The position numbers and the translations under genes are program-made. This document shows positions 43,963-54,648 of a stretch of DNA of 64,000 nt, one piece after another. Numbering within the stretch: the stretch's first letter is position 1; each line of letters starts with the position of its first letter. The notes under the pieces were generated by a model, which did not search any database, was not told where the DNA came from, and saw nothing but the letters and a program-made list of their open reading frames with translations. Source of the DNA: Rhizoclosmatium globosum (lineage: Eukaryota > Chytridiomycota > Chytridiomycetes > Chytridiales > Chytriomycetaceae); assembly GCA_002104985.1 (NCBI GenBank), contig MCGO01000001.1:620001-684000 (forward strand), read 5' to 3'.

Positions 43963-44989
43963 TTAGGTTTCCATAGCATCTGACGCTCCACTTCGCCCCT
44001 CTCCACCAGGAAGGAAGCAAATCTTTTCGTGTCGCTTGAGAGAATCAGGCCTCGAAAAGGTTTTGCCACAGCCACGACATACATCTCCTTTAGGTCCAAA
44101 TGAATGAACAGTCTTTTGATGTCTGGATGATATAATATTAATAAATGAATTAGTAAAAGAGGAAAACACGTGGAAGTATTGTGTCTGGCTTACCTAAGCA
44201 GATCATTCTTTCGAGTGAACCGTGCCTGACAGTCAGCTTGTGGACAAATGTGGGCTGGTATCTCAGGATGCATCAATGCAGTATGATTCCTTAATTCACT
44301 TGCGCGCGAGAACTCTAATTGATGGTGGTTGGCTGAGTAAGTGTGACAGATAACAACGAAGATAACACTCTTAAGGGAAAAGAATAAATACCTTGATTAC
44401 AATATTCCATTGAACAAACGTACACTCGATCCCCTAATGCGTTTGTTTTCACGATTGATGAGACGTTGGAAGAGATGACGCTCCATGTGCTGTCGCTTTG
44501 CCGGCGCAGGTCCTGATACTCTTGGAAGGGATTTGTGATCGGACCTGGAGATGAGATTGGCGAAGTTGGGATAATGTGGAGACGGCCGGTGCGTGGGTCG
44601 CGGTGTGGGAGGGAGCCGGATAGGAGGGAGTTGTGGTAGTCGCGGGCACGGATTCGGGTTGGTGTTTCTGATGTGCTAGGGTATTCTTCGGAAAAGGCTC
44701 GTTGGCGTGGTGGGTCTGGATCTGGGAGCATGTATTCGGTCATTAGGATATCATTCATATCAGCTTCGGGACTGCTGTCGTTGAGGATATCTACGCCACC
44801 GGGGCCTCGGAGGGTAGGTGCTGATGATACGATTGTTTTAATAGACATTGGAGACGTTGCTGCACGTGGATTGTTTCCTCTTGTTGGAATTGGGATTGGG
44901 GCAGATGGTTGCGGGAAGGAGGGCACGCCACCGGCCGTGTTGATTGCGTGAGCTTGTTGACGAGTGTCTGGGAACTGATGTCCGTTCAT
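43963..44989 (-). CDS. C2H2 zinc-finger array member Q
   Basis: Exons about 44392-44989, 44194-44314 and 43963-44122. Motif TLRGPGGVDILNDSSP at about residue 60. Finger 1 CSMEYCNQ is split, then EFSRASELRNHTALMH; finger 2 has CPQADCQARFTRKNDLLRHQKTVH with a second intron just before the final His-containing part; finger 3 is CRGCGKTFSRPDSLKRHEKIC. The linker is Ser/Pro/Arg-rich. Intact; introns 77 and 71 nt. Confidence 0.84.
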
Positions 44990-45490
44990 ATTTAAACGAA
45001 TGGAGGGAGTGGGAGTGTACGTTGATGAAGGAGGGAAGAGTGGTTGCGGCAGATTCTAATTCGAGAAGTTGTGATTTGTGGGCGGACACTAGGGTTTTTA
45101 TCAGTTGGGGGAAAGCGAAAAGATAGCAAAAAAACCGGGGTACTACGCCACCCGCGGTGACTGAAAAGAACTTGAGTACTCAGAACTGATAGGAACTCTG
45201 TGATCTGGGGGGAAGAGTTGTGATATTGGCTTTTGCTGCGCAGAAGGAGGAATGACGCGATTGACAAAGACGTCCGGGCTCTAGCACATGGAATCATCTT
45301 AATGTGTTACTCAGTTTTAAGTGATGAGCGTGCAGCTGTTACTCAGTGAAACATCAATATCAGTTCAGCAATATCAACAGAATCTATTTACGCATTACAT
45401 TATAAAAAAACAAACAAACAAATAAGAACGAAGAAGAATACAAAAATACACATGGATGGGCGTTGGTGGTGGTGTGGCTGAATGAATTTG
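44990..45490. other. Spacer between members Q and R
   Basis: Includes ACTACGCCACCCGCGG at 45141, a GCCACC-containing word shared with other upstream regions. No coding region supported. Confidence 0.35.
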
Positions 45491-46312
45491 TCAGGCTGTT
45501 GATGCCTCCGTACATCTCCGTTCATGTCTCCTCAAAGAATCTGGGCGAGAAAATGCGTTGTTACAAAATCTGCATACGCAATTCTTAGGTTTCTCTTGTT
45601 CCTCTGACTTGTGGACGGTCTTGAGGTGCCTCAAAAAGTCGTGGCGGCGAGTGAAACGTGAGGAACAAAAGGTACAAGCATGGGGTTTGTCAACTGCATT
45701 GCGACTGTAGAGCATGGAAGGATGGTGTGATGCTGTTGAGAAAGGAAGGTTAGGTCATGTGTTTGTTTTGGCGGCGGGGTGGCGTTTTGTTTGCCAGGGT
45801 TGTTATATCTCACCTTTTGGGGAATTGATTGAGGAGCCAGAGAGGGCGTATTGGTGGTGAGAGCGGATTGAGAGTAGTGGAGAGGTTGTTGTGATAGGAG
45901 GTGGCGTTGATTGTGAGATAACACGGGCTTGAGGGACTTGAGTGGCTGTCAGCGAAGGGTAGGTTGGGACATGGTCCTTGAATGGAATGTAGAGCGCGTG
46001 GAAGTAGGATTGCACAGCAGATTCTGGGAGTTGCATTGGCGGAATCATGAGTGGTCCTTGTTGAGATAACGTGGAGGGTGAAGAACTTTGTGAATCATCG
46101 TCTTCGTCCTCTTCCAGGAGGTTGATTCCTCCGGCTCCTCTAAGTACAGCGACGGGAGAGGGCTCAAAGGAGGAGAGAGTTGATGTTGGTGGGGATGGGA
46201 GTGAAGGAGAAGACAGCGAAGGCAATGTTGTAGACATCTTGCGAGAATGTTGGATTTGAGACAGCGGAGGCAACTGGGATTCAGTTTGACAGATAGTAGC
46301 AAGGTATTCCAT
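45491..46312 (-). CDS. C2H2 zinc-finger array member R (two fingers)
   Basis: Exon 1 45814-46312, exon 2 45491-45732. The motif is AVLRGAGGINLLEEDEDDD. The Ser/Pro linker ends at SINSPK and, after an 81-nt intron, ASHHPSMLYSRNAVDKPHAC leads straight into finger 2 (CTFCSSRFTRRHDFLRHLKTVH) and finger 3 (CRFCNNAFSRPDSLRRHERRC). Finger 1 is missing. Last minus-strand member of the array. Intact. Confidence 0.83.
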
Positions 46313-46855
46313 TGGAAAGATAGTGCTGCGTACAACAAGAGTGGATTCGATATCAGTTTTTTTCGACGTTGAAATCAAAGCCACCGGGGTTGTTCCTCCC
46401 CACGAAATCCTGAAAATTTTCACGTCAAGCACGCACTTCCTCCCAGATAAGATTGTTCAGGGTTGTTGGGTGGCTCAGCAAGTGATTTGGCATCGGGGGT
46501 ATCAGTTCTTGCGCTTCAGTTACAGAATACATGGGTGTTTGAACGTGATCGTTGATCATAAGCAGTTGGATGTTTATGTACAGGCCATACGTTACAGTAT
46601 GCTTCAGATAGAAAGATCCTCTGTTATAATACGACATTAACAACCACAATAATAAACAATTGAGAACAAGATGATAAGTGTCTTGAGATGCCTTGAATAG
46701 AATGCTACGGATGCTGAGATAACGTGAGAAGCCACCCATCAACACGAAATGAAAAAGGGTATTCTTGGGTGGCACAGCAATCTCGGAATAATGCGCCATC
46801 AGCGCCAACAAAACATTCAAGGGATCCTAATCTTTTCCATTGAAACTTCATAGTA
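46313..46855. other. Spacer at the end of the zinc-finger array
   Basis: An open minus-strand frame (46425-46820, with MGGFSRYLSIRSILF) has no motif and is not supported. Near 46375-46430 there is GCCACCGGGG and GAAAATTTTCACG upstream of member R. Confidence 0.35.
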
Positions 46856-47215
46856 TCATTTGCTCTTTAAACGTCTGAGAGGATTAATTATCATGAATAT
46901 GAAGACGGTACTGAATGTACTCTTCGACTGGCGGCGGAGTTGAAAAGTACTCACCTGTTTTGAAAATCTTTGACAATTCCGAAGATGTCCTCGTTCCAAT
47001 ATTGTAACTTCAATTTATCCTCCTCATATGAATCATTATTCTTTGAGGTAAAAACCTGGAAGTTGATGTCTGATGTCCAATAATTTGCGGCTTGAGAGCT
47101 ACAAGACGAGCTCAGTTAAATATATATGCAACAAAAAACTGCTGAGATTCTCCTCCATTCAACCTGCCAAGTTGACTTCAATATTTTGGGATGCTTTGTT
47201 ACGTGGCGTCGTCAT
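46856..47215 (-). CDS. Small coiled-coil-like hypothetical protein
   Basis: Three exons with good splice sites: 47164-47215 (MTTPRNKASQNIEVNLA), 46955-47098 and 46856-46874 (ending RRLKSK). The middle exon reads SSRKLLDIRHQLPGFYLKE or, in a second frame, DSYEEDKLKLQYWNEDIFG; a single missing base would join the two to a protein of about 75-80 residues with a helix-rich composition. The family is not recognised. It is divergent from SIN3 with 147 bp between starts. Confidence 0.4.
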
Positions 47216-47362
47216 AATATACTGTAGCACTTTCAGCCTTAAAGTGGGTATATTTCGTTAGGACTTAATATGCCACGCCGCCGCTGCCGCCGGCTGTGTC
47301 CTTCTTTTTGTTGTTCCTTGTTCACATTGTAAACAATTTTTTCGTCGTCTCCAACCCACGCA

Positions 47363-50300
47363 ATGTCAGACGCGCAACAACCAAGCGGCACAGGGAACGG
47401 CAGTGGAAGCCTCGGAGGCGCGCCCCTTGTAGCGTGAGTACTTGTGATTCCGAGGTAGTTTGTGTGGTTCGACTGAGACTGACTGCGACTGCGAAGGCCT
47501 GTGCTCGTTCCGTCGCCGTCGCTGCCGCCAACAACAGCACCAGCCACTGCGCTTCAGCCACCGCCGACCGACGCGCCACTGCCGCCGCCGGGTCTCAGCC
47601 ACCAAGGCCACCAGGGCCACCTCGCCTCTGCCCCGAACCACCAACCACTCAACCAACAGCAACAGCAACAACAACAACAAAACCATCCTCAAAATCAACC
47701 CAGCCAAGTTCGCGTTGCTCCGCTCTCGCCACAGCTTCCCGTTCCGCCTGGAATGGCCCAACCAATGCCCTACAAACTACCCACCTTTTCAAACTCTTCA
47801 GTTTCATCAGCAGTGTCCACTCCGCCTCCTGTCCCCGCTCCAATCCAACAGCAAACACAAGCTGTCAAACCACCTCCTTCTCAGCAACAACAGCAGCAAC
47901 AGGAAGGAGCTCGCTCTCTCAACGTGAAAGATGCTCTTTCTTACTTGGATCAAGTGAAGGCCCAGTTTCAGAACCAGCCAGACGTTTATAACCGCTTTTT
48001 GGATATCATGAAGGACTTTAAGTCACAGAGGTTAGTGAGACGAGACTCAGAATGAGAAACATCAACTTTGAAGAAGGTGGGCTGGAGCGCAACAAAGATT
48101 GGAACTCAGGAAGCGTGAATATGAGTCGTATGGAGCTGTTCAGTGTTGTGTTTTGTCGAGCTCATAGGATAATGTTTCTGAAACGTTGGATCTGACTTTT
48201 CATCCCCCAGCATCGACACTCCTGGCGTTATTGACCGCGTATCAACTCTTTTTCGTGGACATCCGAGCCTTGTGACGGGTTTCAACACATTCTTGCCTCC
48301 TGGATATCGTATTGAAGCAACAATGAACCCTTTGGATCCCATCAGAGTTTTCACCCCGACTGGACTTCAGCAAACATCTTATTCGTCCGGTCCAGGACCC
48401 ACTCCCGGTTCTTTGGCTCCTCCACCAGGTGGTCCAGGTTCGAGGCAAACATCAGTACCACCACCTCTTCCTCCTCCTGTCCAACACCCTTCTCCAAATG
48501 TTCCACACCACAGGTAGAGCCAAATTTGCTATTATGCAATCAAAATATCTAAAACTTGATTTTCAGTGTCCCGCCTCCTCAAATTTCGCAACAGCCACCT
48601 CCACAGGCTTACTTCCCTCCGCCACAACAACACCAACCAGCACCTGTTTACCCCCCACCGCCACAGCGAGAACATGTGCTACCTCCACCCCAACCAGCAT
48701 ATGCTCCTCCACCTGTTCACCAGCAAGCGCTTCCACCTCCGCAGCCTCATGTTGAGCCTCCTCAGCCCGTCGCAGCAGCAGTGCCTAAAAAGGCTCCTGT
48801 TGAGTTTGGACATGCCATTAGCTATGTAAACAAGATCAAAGTTGGTGCTTTCATCAAGGTTGTCCTTTTCAACTAACATAACGAACAACCATAGAATCGA
48901 TTCTCCAATGACCCCGACACGTACAAACAGTTTTTAGAGATACTTCAAACTTACCAAAAAGAGAGTAAGCCAATCCAGGAAGTATATGCTCAAGTCCAGA
49001 TCTTGTTCAAAGGGGCTCCAGACTTGTTGGATGAGTTCAAGCACTTCTTACCTGAGGTTAACTCGGTCGTAAACAAGAGTACGTCTCATACCTGATGTAT
49101 TGACGTCAGCTAATATTCGACATAGATCAACCTCCACCACAGCGAACAGGAATGCCACCGATGGCAAATTGGCCTGCCAATGATGCTCGGCGTGGTGCTG
49201 GCCCAAGCGTTCCACCTGTAGCGCCTCCTGCAAAAAAAGCGACCGCTGCCAAGCGACAAGGAGTGTTCAGCGGTCCTCAACCGGGATATTCTCAACCACC
49301 ATCAATTCAACAACAGCAATCGGGTCCTCCTCAAATGAGTGGAATGGGTCAACCACCGTCTGGACAACCACCGAAAAAGCGCAAGTATGAAACTACTCGC
49401 GGTCAAGCGGCAGGTGTTAGTGGTGGATATGTTCCTGGTGGTCCAGTGGCTCCAGGAATCGGTTCAGCTGCCGCCCAATATCCCGGCGACGCCGGTACTC
49501 CAACCAATGCGTATACGGGACCACCTCAACTCCCTCCTCCTGGACCTAACGGAAACGTTGAAGAACTGGAATGGATTGATCGTTGCAAACGCTCCATTGG
49601 AAACAAAGCCACATACAATGAGTTTTTGAAAGTCTTGAACCTCTTCAGCAACGAAATCATTGATGCTAAGACACTTGTGGAACGAGTGGAGCCGTTTTTG
49701 GCCAAGAGCCCTGATTTGTTCTTGTGGTTCAAGAAGTTTGTAAAGTATGAGGAAGAACAGATTGTTTGTGAGTGTTTTATATCAGGACTTGATGTGGTAC
49801 TGATATCCTTTCCTCAGACAATTTCCCCGCACCAAGACCTGAATTTGATCCTCGTACTTGTCGCAAAAGTGGAAGCAGTTATCGTCTTCTTCCAGAGAGC
49901 GTAAGCAATCACCAACTTCTGTAATGTGACTGAAATGTGCAAACACCAGTATCCACGCACACCATGCTCTGGTCGCGATGATCTTTGTCGTGAAGTGCTC
50001 AACGATGACTGGATCTCACAACCCGAATACATTTCCGAAACTGGTTTCGTTGCACACAAAAAGACAATCTTTGAGGAAGCCCTTCACAAATGCGAGGAAG
50101 AGCGGTATGAGTTCGACATGAATATCGAGGCCAATTTGCATACCATTGCGCTTCTTGAACCCATTTATCGTCGCATTCAGGCGATGAGTCAAGAGGAACG
50201 TTCTAAATTCCGATTGCCTGTTGGACTTGGTGGGATGAGCAAGACGATCTATCAACGCGTTATCAAGAAAGTGTATGATGTTGATAAGGGGCTGGAAGTC

Positions 50301-52399
50301 ATTGAGGCGTTACATAATAACCCTAGTGTTGCGGTTCCTGTTGTCCTTAAGCGTTTGAAGCAGAAAGATGAAGAGTGGAAGCGATGTCAGGTATGTTGCA
50401 GTCTGAGTTATTCAAGTATCTTAACTGATTTTGATTTTCTGAAAAGCGTGATTGGAACAAAGTCTGGCGTGAAGTTGACCTCAAAAACTACCACAAAGCT
50501 CTTGATCATCAAGGAATCAACTTCAAAGCAACTGACAGAAAGCAACTTACAATCAAATCTCTCACCACCGAAATCGAGACGTTGTATAAAGAGCAGCGTG
50601 ACCGAAAACGGAACCATCAAGTATCAACACACTATGGTTTCGTCAGCTCCAACACGGCGCATAGCCTCATGAGCACTGCATACACGAGGCATCAAATGGA
50701 CTTTGGGTTCCCAGACCCAGCCGTCTTCCGTGACGCCCGAAAGCTCGTTTTGATGCAAGTTGGAGTCACTGGAACGATTGGACAGGCAGACGAGGAACGC
50801 ATTGGAGAGTTTTTGACCAACTTTTTGAAGCGATTCTTCCACCTTGATGGCGCTGCTGCTATTGAAGGTGCCGGTCTTGTTCCTGATGAGGAAGAAGGTG
50901 GTGAAGAGGATACTGGTGTGAAGGACGAAGGTGATGACGTCAGTGGTTCAAGTTCTACAAATGGTGGCGGGGCGAGCAAGTCAGCGCAGACTTTGAGGAA
51001 AGAAGTTTTGTTGAAGCAAGCTACTGCTGCTGCGGCGGCTGCCAGTGGAGCTACTTTGGCGCCTGGTGGTTTCAGTGGCGATGATGCAATGAGTGAAAGT
51101 GGGGAGAGCATAAGTGCCAAGGTCACTACGTCACATGTGAGACCGGTTCAAAAGAGGGAATATTATCCCTTCTTTGCGAACACGACGTTCTATGTGTTTT
51201 TCCGGTTGTATGAGGTTCGTATCGATTATCTCGTCTAGTTGTTGCTGAATGATAATCCATTCACAGATTCTCTGCTCTCGATTGCGCAAGATGAAGGAGC
51301 TCTCTGATGAGTTCCAGAAGAATCCTCCTCATCACAGCAGTAAACTGAACACTGTTGCCGTTAGCCTGGGACTTCAGGCTCCTGATTCACTTGATACCGT
51401 TCAACCAAAAGGCAAAGACCGCTACACAGATTTTATCCGTGCCGTGCATGAACTCTTTGATTCCAAAATCGAAGCCACTGACTTTGAAGACCGACTTCGG
51501 GGATTGTTTGGAACTTCGGCATACTTGTCATACACGATTGATAAGCTCGTTCAACAGATTGTGAAGCAAATTCAAAGTGTTTTGAGCGATCCTGTGTGTT
51601 TGGATTTGGTTGATTTGTACTTCCGTGACCGGGACAAGCCTTTGAGCAGTTCTCGACAGGAGAGTGTGTACAGGATGAATGCGGAACGTGTTGTTGAAGA
51701 TGACGCATTGTATCGATTGGATTACGTGAGTAACTGCTTTGGTATCGTGGGTTTGTTGAGCTAAATATCGTGTTTCAGCATGTTACTCCAAAGATTCTTA
51801 CGTTCCAACTCATCAACAAAGACGAACCTGTCATTCATGAGGGGTCATCAGTTGAGGAAAAGTGGTCTGTGTATGTTGACCAGTTTATTCAACTCTCGTC
51901 GACTTCGAGTACAACCACAGCACATGGCCATATCGGAACTGGTGGTGTGCACTTATACCGTCGAGCCAAGCTCTTTTCACAACCGCTTGATGTCGACGCG
52001 GTGGTGGGAAGCGAACCATTCCTCAGACGAAACCTTCCTTCACAAGTTCCTTACGGCCCTCTTACTGGTGACCTTGTCGAAATGCGGTCAGGGCTTGAAC
52101 TCAAAATCTGTCTCAACACGTATAAAATGTTTTTCGTGGAAGACACGGAAGACTACTTTGCGAGACGGAAGGTGTTGAACACGGTTCCTGTTTCTGATGT
52201 CATTGGACGTAAACGGAGGGTTGGGTGGAATCCCATCACTAGACGGCTTGGGAGCCAGGCGCGGACCAAGAAGTTTGAAGGATGGTTGGAGACAAGGATG
52301 AAGGGGATTGAGAAGGATGAACAGGAATGGGTTTTGGTGGATCGAGCCGTTTCTGTTGGACCCAAAGTAGATGCGGACGGGGATGTGGAAATGAAGTAA
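47363..52399 (+). CDS. SIN3: SIN3 transcriptional corepressor
   Basis: Three PAH domains: PAH1 ([45 protein letters not shown]), PAH2 ([32 protein letters not shown]) and PAH3 ([36 protein letters not shown]). Next is the histone-deacetylase-interacting region ([35 protein letters not shown]) and a long C-terminal half. SIN3 is the scaffold of the Rpd3/Sin3 deacetylase complex; PAH domains bind repressors. Eleven exons: 47363-47433, 47497-48030, 48211-48513, 48567-48840, 48895-49078, 49126-49767, 49818-49900, 49950-50390, 50447-51214, 51266-51725 and 51779-52399. All joins hold the frame. Gln/Pro-rich linkers separate the PAHs. Confidence 0.95.
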
Positions 52400-52740
52400 G
52401 CATTTGGAAATTTGTTTGTCGTTTTTCGTATTCCTCTCTTTGGTTTTTTGTAATGAAGTTGTTGGAATGGTTCTTGGGAATGCGAGTAATAAAGAAGCAT
52501 TTCCTCTGCATCTGTGTTTGTTTGTCAAGTTGGGTATTCGGTCCGGACTCTTTCATCACGTGAAGAAATGTCACATCCAACTTCCGAAAGGATAATCCTA
52601 TGATTGTCTTCAATAAAACCTAACTGCCCAAGTCACACTCCTGGTGTTCTGTTCTTCGAAGCACGTACGTAACTAGTTTCATCATACCTTTTTCATTTCA
52701 CCGAAGTTAATATTTCAGAGAACCTCAAGATCAACCCGAA

Positions 52741-53493
52741 ATGTCCGCGATCTTGATTATCACGTCTCTATTGTTTTTAGCTGAAGCTGCAACGAATTGG
52801 ATTGCTATTCAAGGACTCGATTCTGGGGGATATGATATTGGGTGTTATGATGTAGGAACAACAATCGCAGGAATCTCTCTACAAACCGCCACAGACTGTT
52901 ACAACGCCTGTGATGCATATGTCGGATCTAAAACCTGTGTGGCGGCCATATGGGTGAATAATGTAGCCCCTCTGACCAAGGCTTGTTGTTTAAAACAGGC
53001 CATGAATATTGGAAATCTGGATAGTCGCTGTACTTTGTATCTTCCAGGTGGCAGTGGTTGGGAGAAAGGAGTTTGGCTTCAAGGAACTCCCATGAGATCA
53101 ATTGCTGACTCTGATACTACTGGAACAACTTGCCGAAATTCATGTGCAAATGACGATCAGTGCATTGTTGGAGTCTTGAAATTGGGAATATGTTACTTGC
53201 AAAATTCTATTGGCGCTCCACTGGCGGATCCTGACTCAATGGTCGTTGTTCCCCAACCACTTGGAAAGAGAACCACTTCGACTTCAACTACAACAACCAC
53301 TTTAACGACGACTACTGGAACGACTTCAACATCAAGTTCAACAACCACTTCTAGTGCCAGCACCACCACAACTACCACAACCACAAAATCTCTAGCCGCA
53401 GCACCCAAAAACGTATCAATCTCTAATAAATCCAACAAGAAGAGCTGCGCAAAACTCACGTTGTTGTTTGTGGTTGTATTTTTGTTTCTTTAG
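52741..53493 (+). CDS. Secreted GPI-type surface protein with PAN-like Cys repeats
   Basis: A signal peptide is clear (MSAILIITSLLFLAEA). Two Cys-containing repeats follow: CYDVGTT...CYNACDAYVGSKTC...CCLKQ...C and CRNSCANDDQCIVGVLKLGIC, a spacing like PAN/WSC carbohydrate-binding modules. A stretch of about 60 Ser/Thr residues and a hydrophobic C-terminal tail (LTLLFVVVFLFL) after a small-residue region suggest a GPI anchor. Such proteins sit in the cell wall or on zoospores. No enzyme motif. Single exon. Adjacent to SIN3. Confidence 0.75.
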   Translation: MSAILIITSLLFLAEAATNWIAIQGLDSGGYDIGCYDVGTTIAGISLQTATDCYNACDAYVGSKTCVAAIWVNNVAPLTKACCLKQAMNIGNLDSRCTLYLPGGSGWEKGVWLQGTPMRSIADSDTTGTTCRNSCANDDQCIVGVLKLGICYLQNSIGAPLADPDSMVVVPQPLGKRTTSTSTTTTTLTTTTGTTSTSSSTTTSSASTTTTTTTTKSLAAAPKNVSISNKSNKKSCAKLTLLFVVVFLFL

Positions 53494-53836
53494 TCAGGAA
53501 CTATAAATAAACACTGAACGTTCTGTTTTTCTTCAGAACTTCGGCATCGCTTCCTTCTTCCGTGATGTCCAATGAATGATATCACTTACCTTGCTGCAAT
53601 TTAGAGTGCTGAAACACCTTGTTCACTCACACTTCTAATTTATTCAGTAGGATGACCCTAAAATATTGCGAAGGTTGACGGTTTCGGCATTCGATAACTT
53701 AAATAATAGCTTAATTCAAGATCAGGAGAGGTGTTTATTTAATGTGCGGTGCGGATTCAAAAACTCCAATCAAATATTTTGAGTGCAAACGTGCCATACG
53801 CATTCGTTGTGATATTGTATAGCGCTCCACTTTGAT
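53494..53836. other. Spacer before the PAH-membrane gene
   Basis: AT-rich; no coding frame with motifs. Holds the 3' end of the surface-protein gene and the promoter of the next gene. Confidence 0.35.
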
Positions 53837-54512
53837 ATGACCTCACCTCAGTCTCATGACATGATGACAAGCGCTATCGACTTCATGTCGAAAGTCCGTC
53901 AACTCCTCCACAACGACCCGGATTCATACAACACATTCCTGGACACGATCAGGATGATGCGGTCGAAGGAGTGAGTAGTCTAACGCCTGTATGCAGTAAC
54001 TTTTGATGACATCCGTTTTGCACAGAGGAGCCGAGTTAGATGTGAACTCCCTCGATAATATCATCACAATACTCCAAGCCAGTCCTGATCTCATACTGAA
54101 ATTCAATATGTTCTTGCCAGCCGGCTATCGTATTGATCCGCCTCATGAAGCTGGAGGGCGATACGTCATCATCACCCCAACAAGTACCACAAAGAACTTC
54201 GAGAATACAGCGATCGAAATGAGTCCGTTTTCTGAAATTGTGATTAACTGGTGCCTTTCTTTATTTGCGCAGGCGTTCTTTCTGTGTACACTTGTACTTG
54301 GCTTCTGTCTTGTTTCTCCCACTTGGATGTTATGGTTTTCTGAAATCGACACTGTTTCAGTGATGATTTTTGTGGGATTGGGAATGGCGTTGTTAGAAAG
54401 TGTGAAGCTTTTGCCGAAATTTGGTTTCAATAATCCAGTTATTGAGCTTCGTTCCCGTTTGGGTTGGTTTCGTGGAAGTGGAGGGGGTTCTGGAAGAGAG
54501 TCTAAGGTTTAA
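53837..54512 (+). CDS. Single-PAH-domain protein with transmembrane tail
   Basis: Exon 1 (53837-53970) and exon 2 (54026-54512) encode one PAH domain: SAIDFMSKVRQLLHNDPDSY, then FLDTIRMMRSK, DNIITILQASPDLILKFNMF and LPAGYRIDP. This is most like PAH1 of the SIN3 encoded 6 kb upstream. The intron (53971-54025) falls at the same place in the domain, between helix 2 and helix 3, and in the same phase as the PAH1 intron of SIN3. The second half has two hydrophobic spans (CLSLFAQAFFLCTLVLGFCL, SVMIFVGLGMALLESVKLL) and a basic tail. So it looks like a PAH1-derived duplicate that gained a membrane anchor. Function unknown. Confidence 0.78.
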
Positions 54513-54648
54513 AGGAGGAATAACCAGTCTGTTTTTCTCGAAATATTCAACATAAATGAATGAGTCGATTTACTAATATCACTGTCGTCCCGAAGTCTGT
54601 TTCAAGTTTTGTGGCTTCCTCCCCTTCATCAGACAAAAAAAGTGCACC

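Noticed and set aside
46425..46820. 131-residue minus-strand frame with hydrophobic segments
   Set aside because: No motif, no sensible exon partner, and the region reads equally open in another frame. Left as spacer.
47296..47991. 231-residue plus-strand frame across the 5' end of SIN3
   Set aside because: It is a shadow of SIN3 exon 1, intron and exon 2; low-complexity Pro/Gln coding leaves all frames open. The SIN3 frame has domain and splice support.
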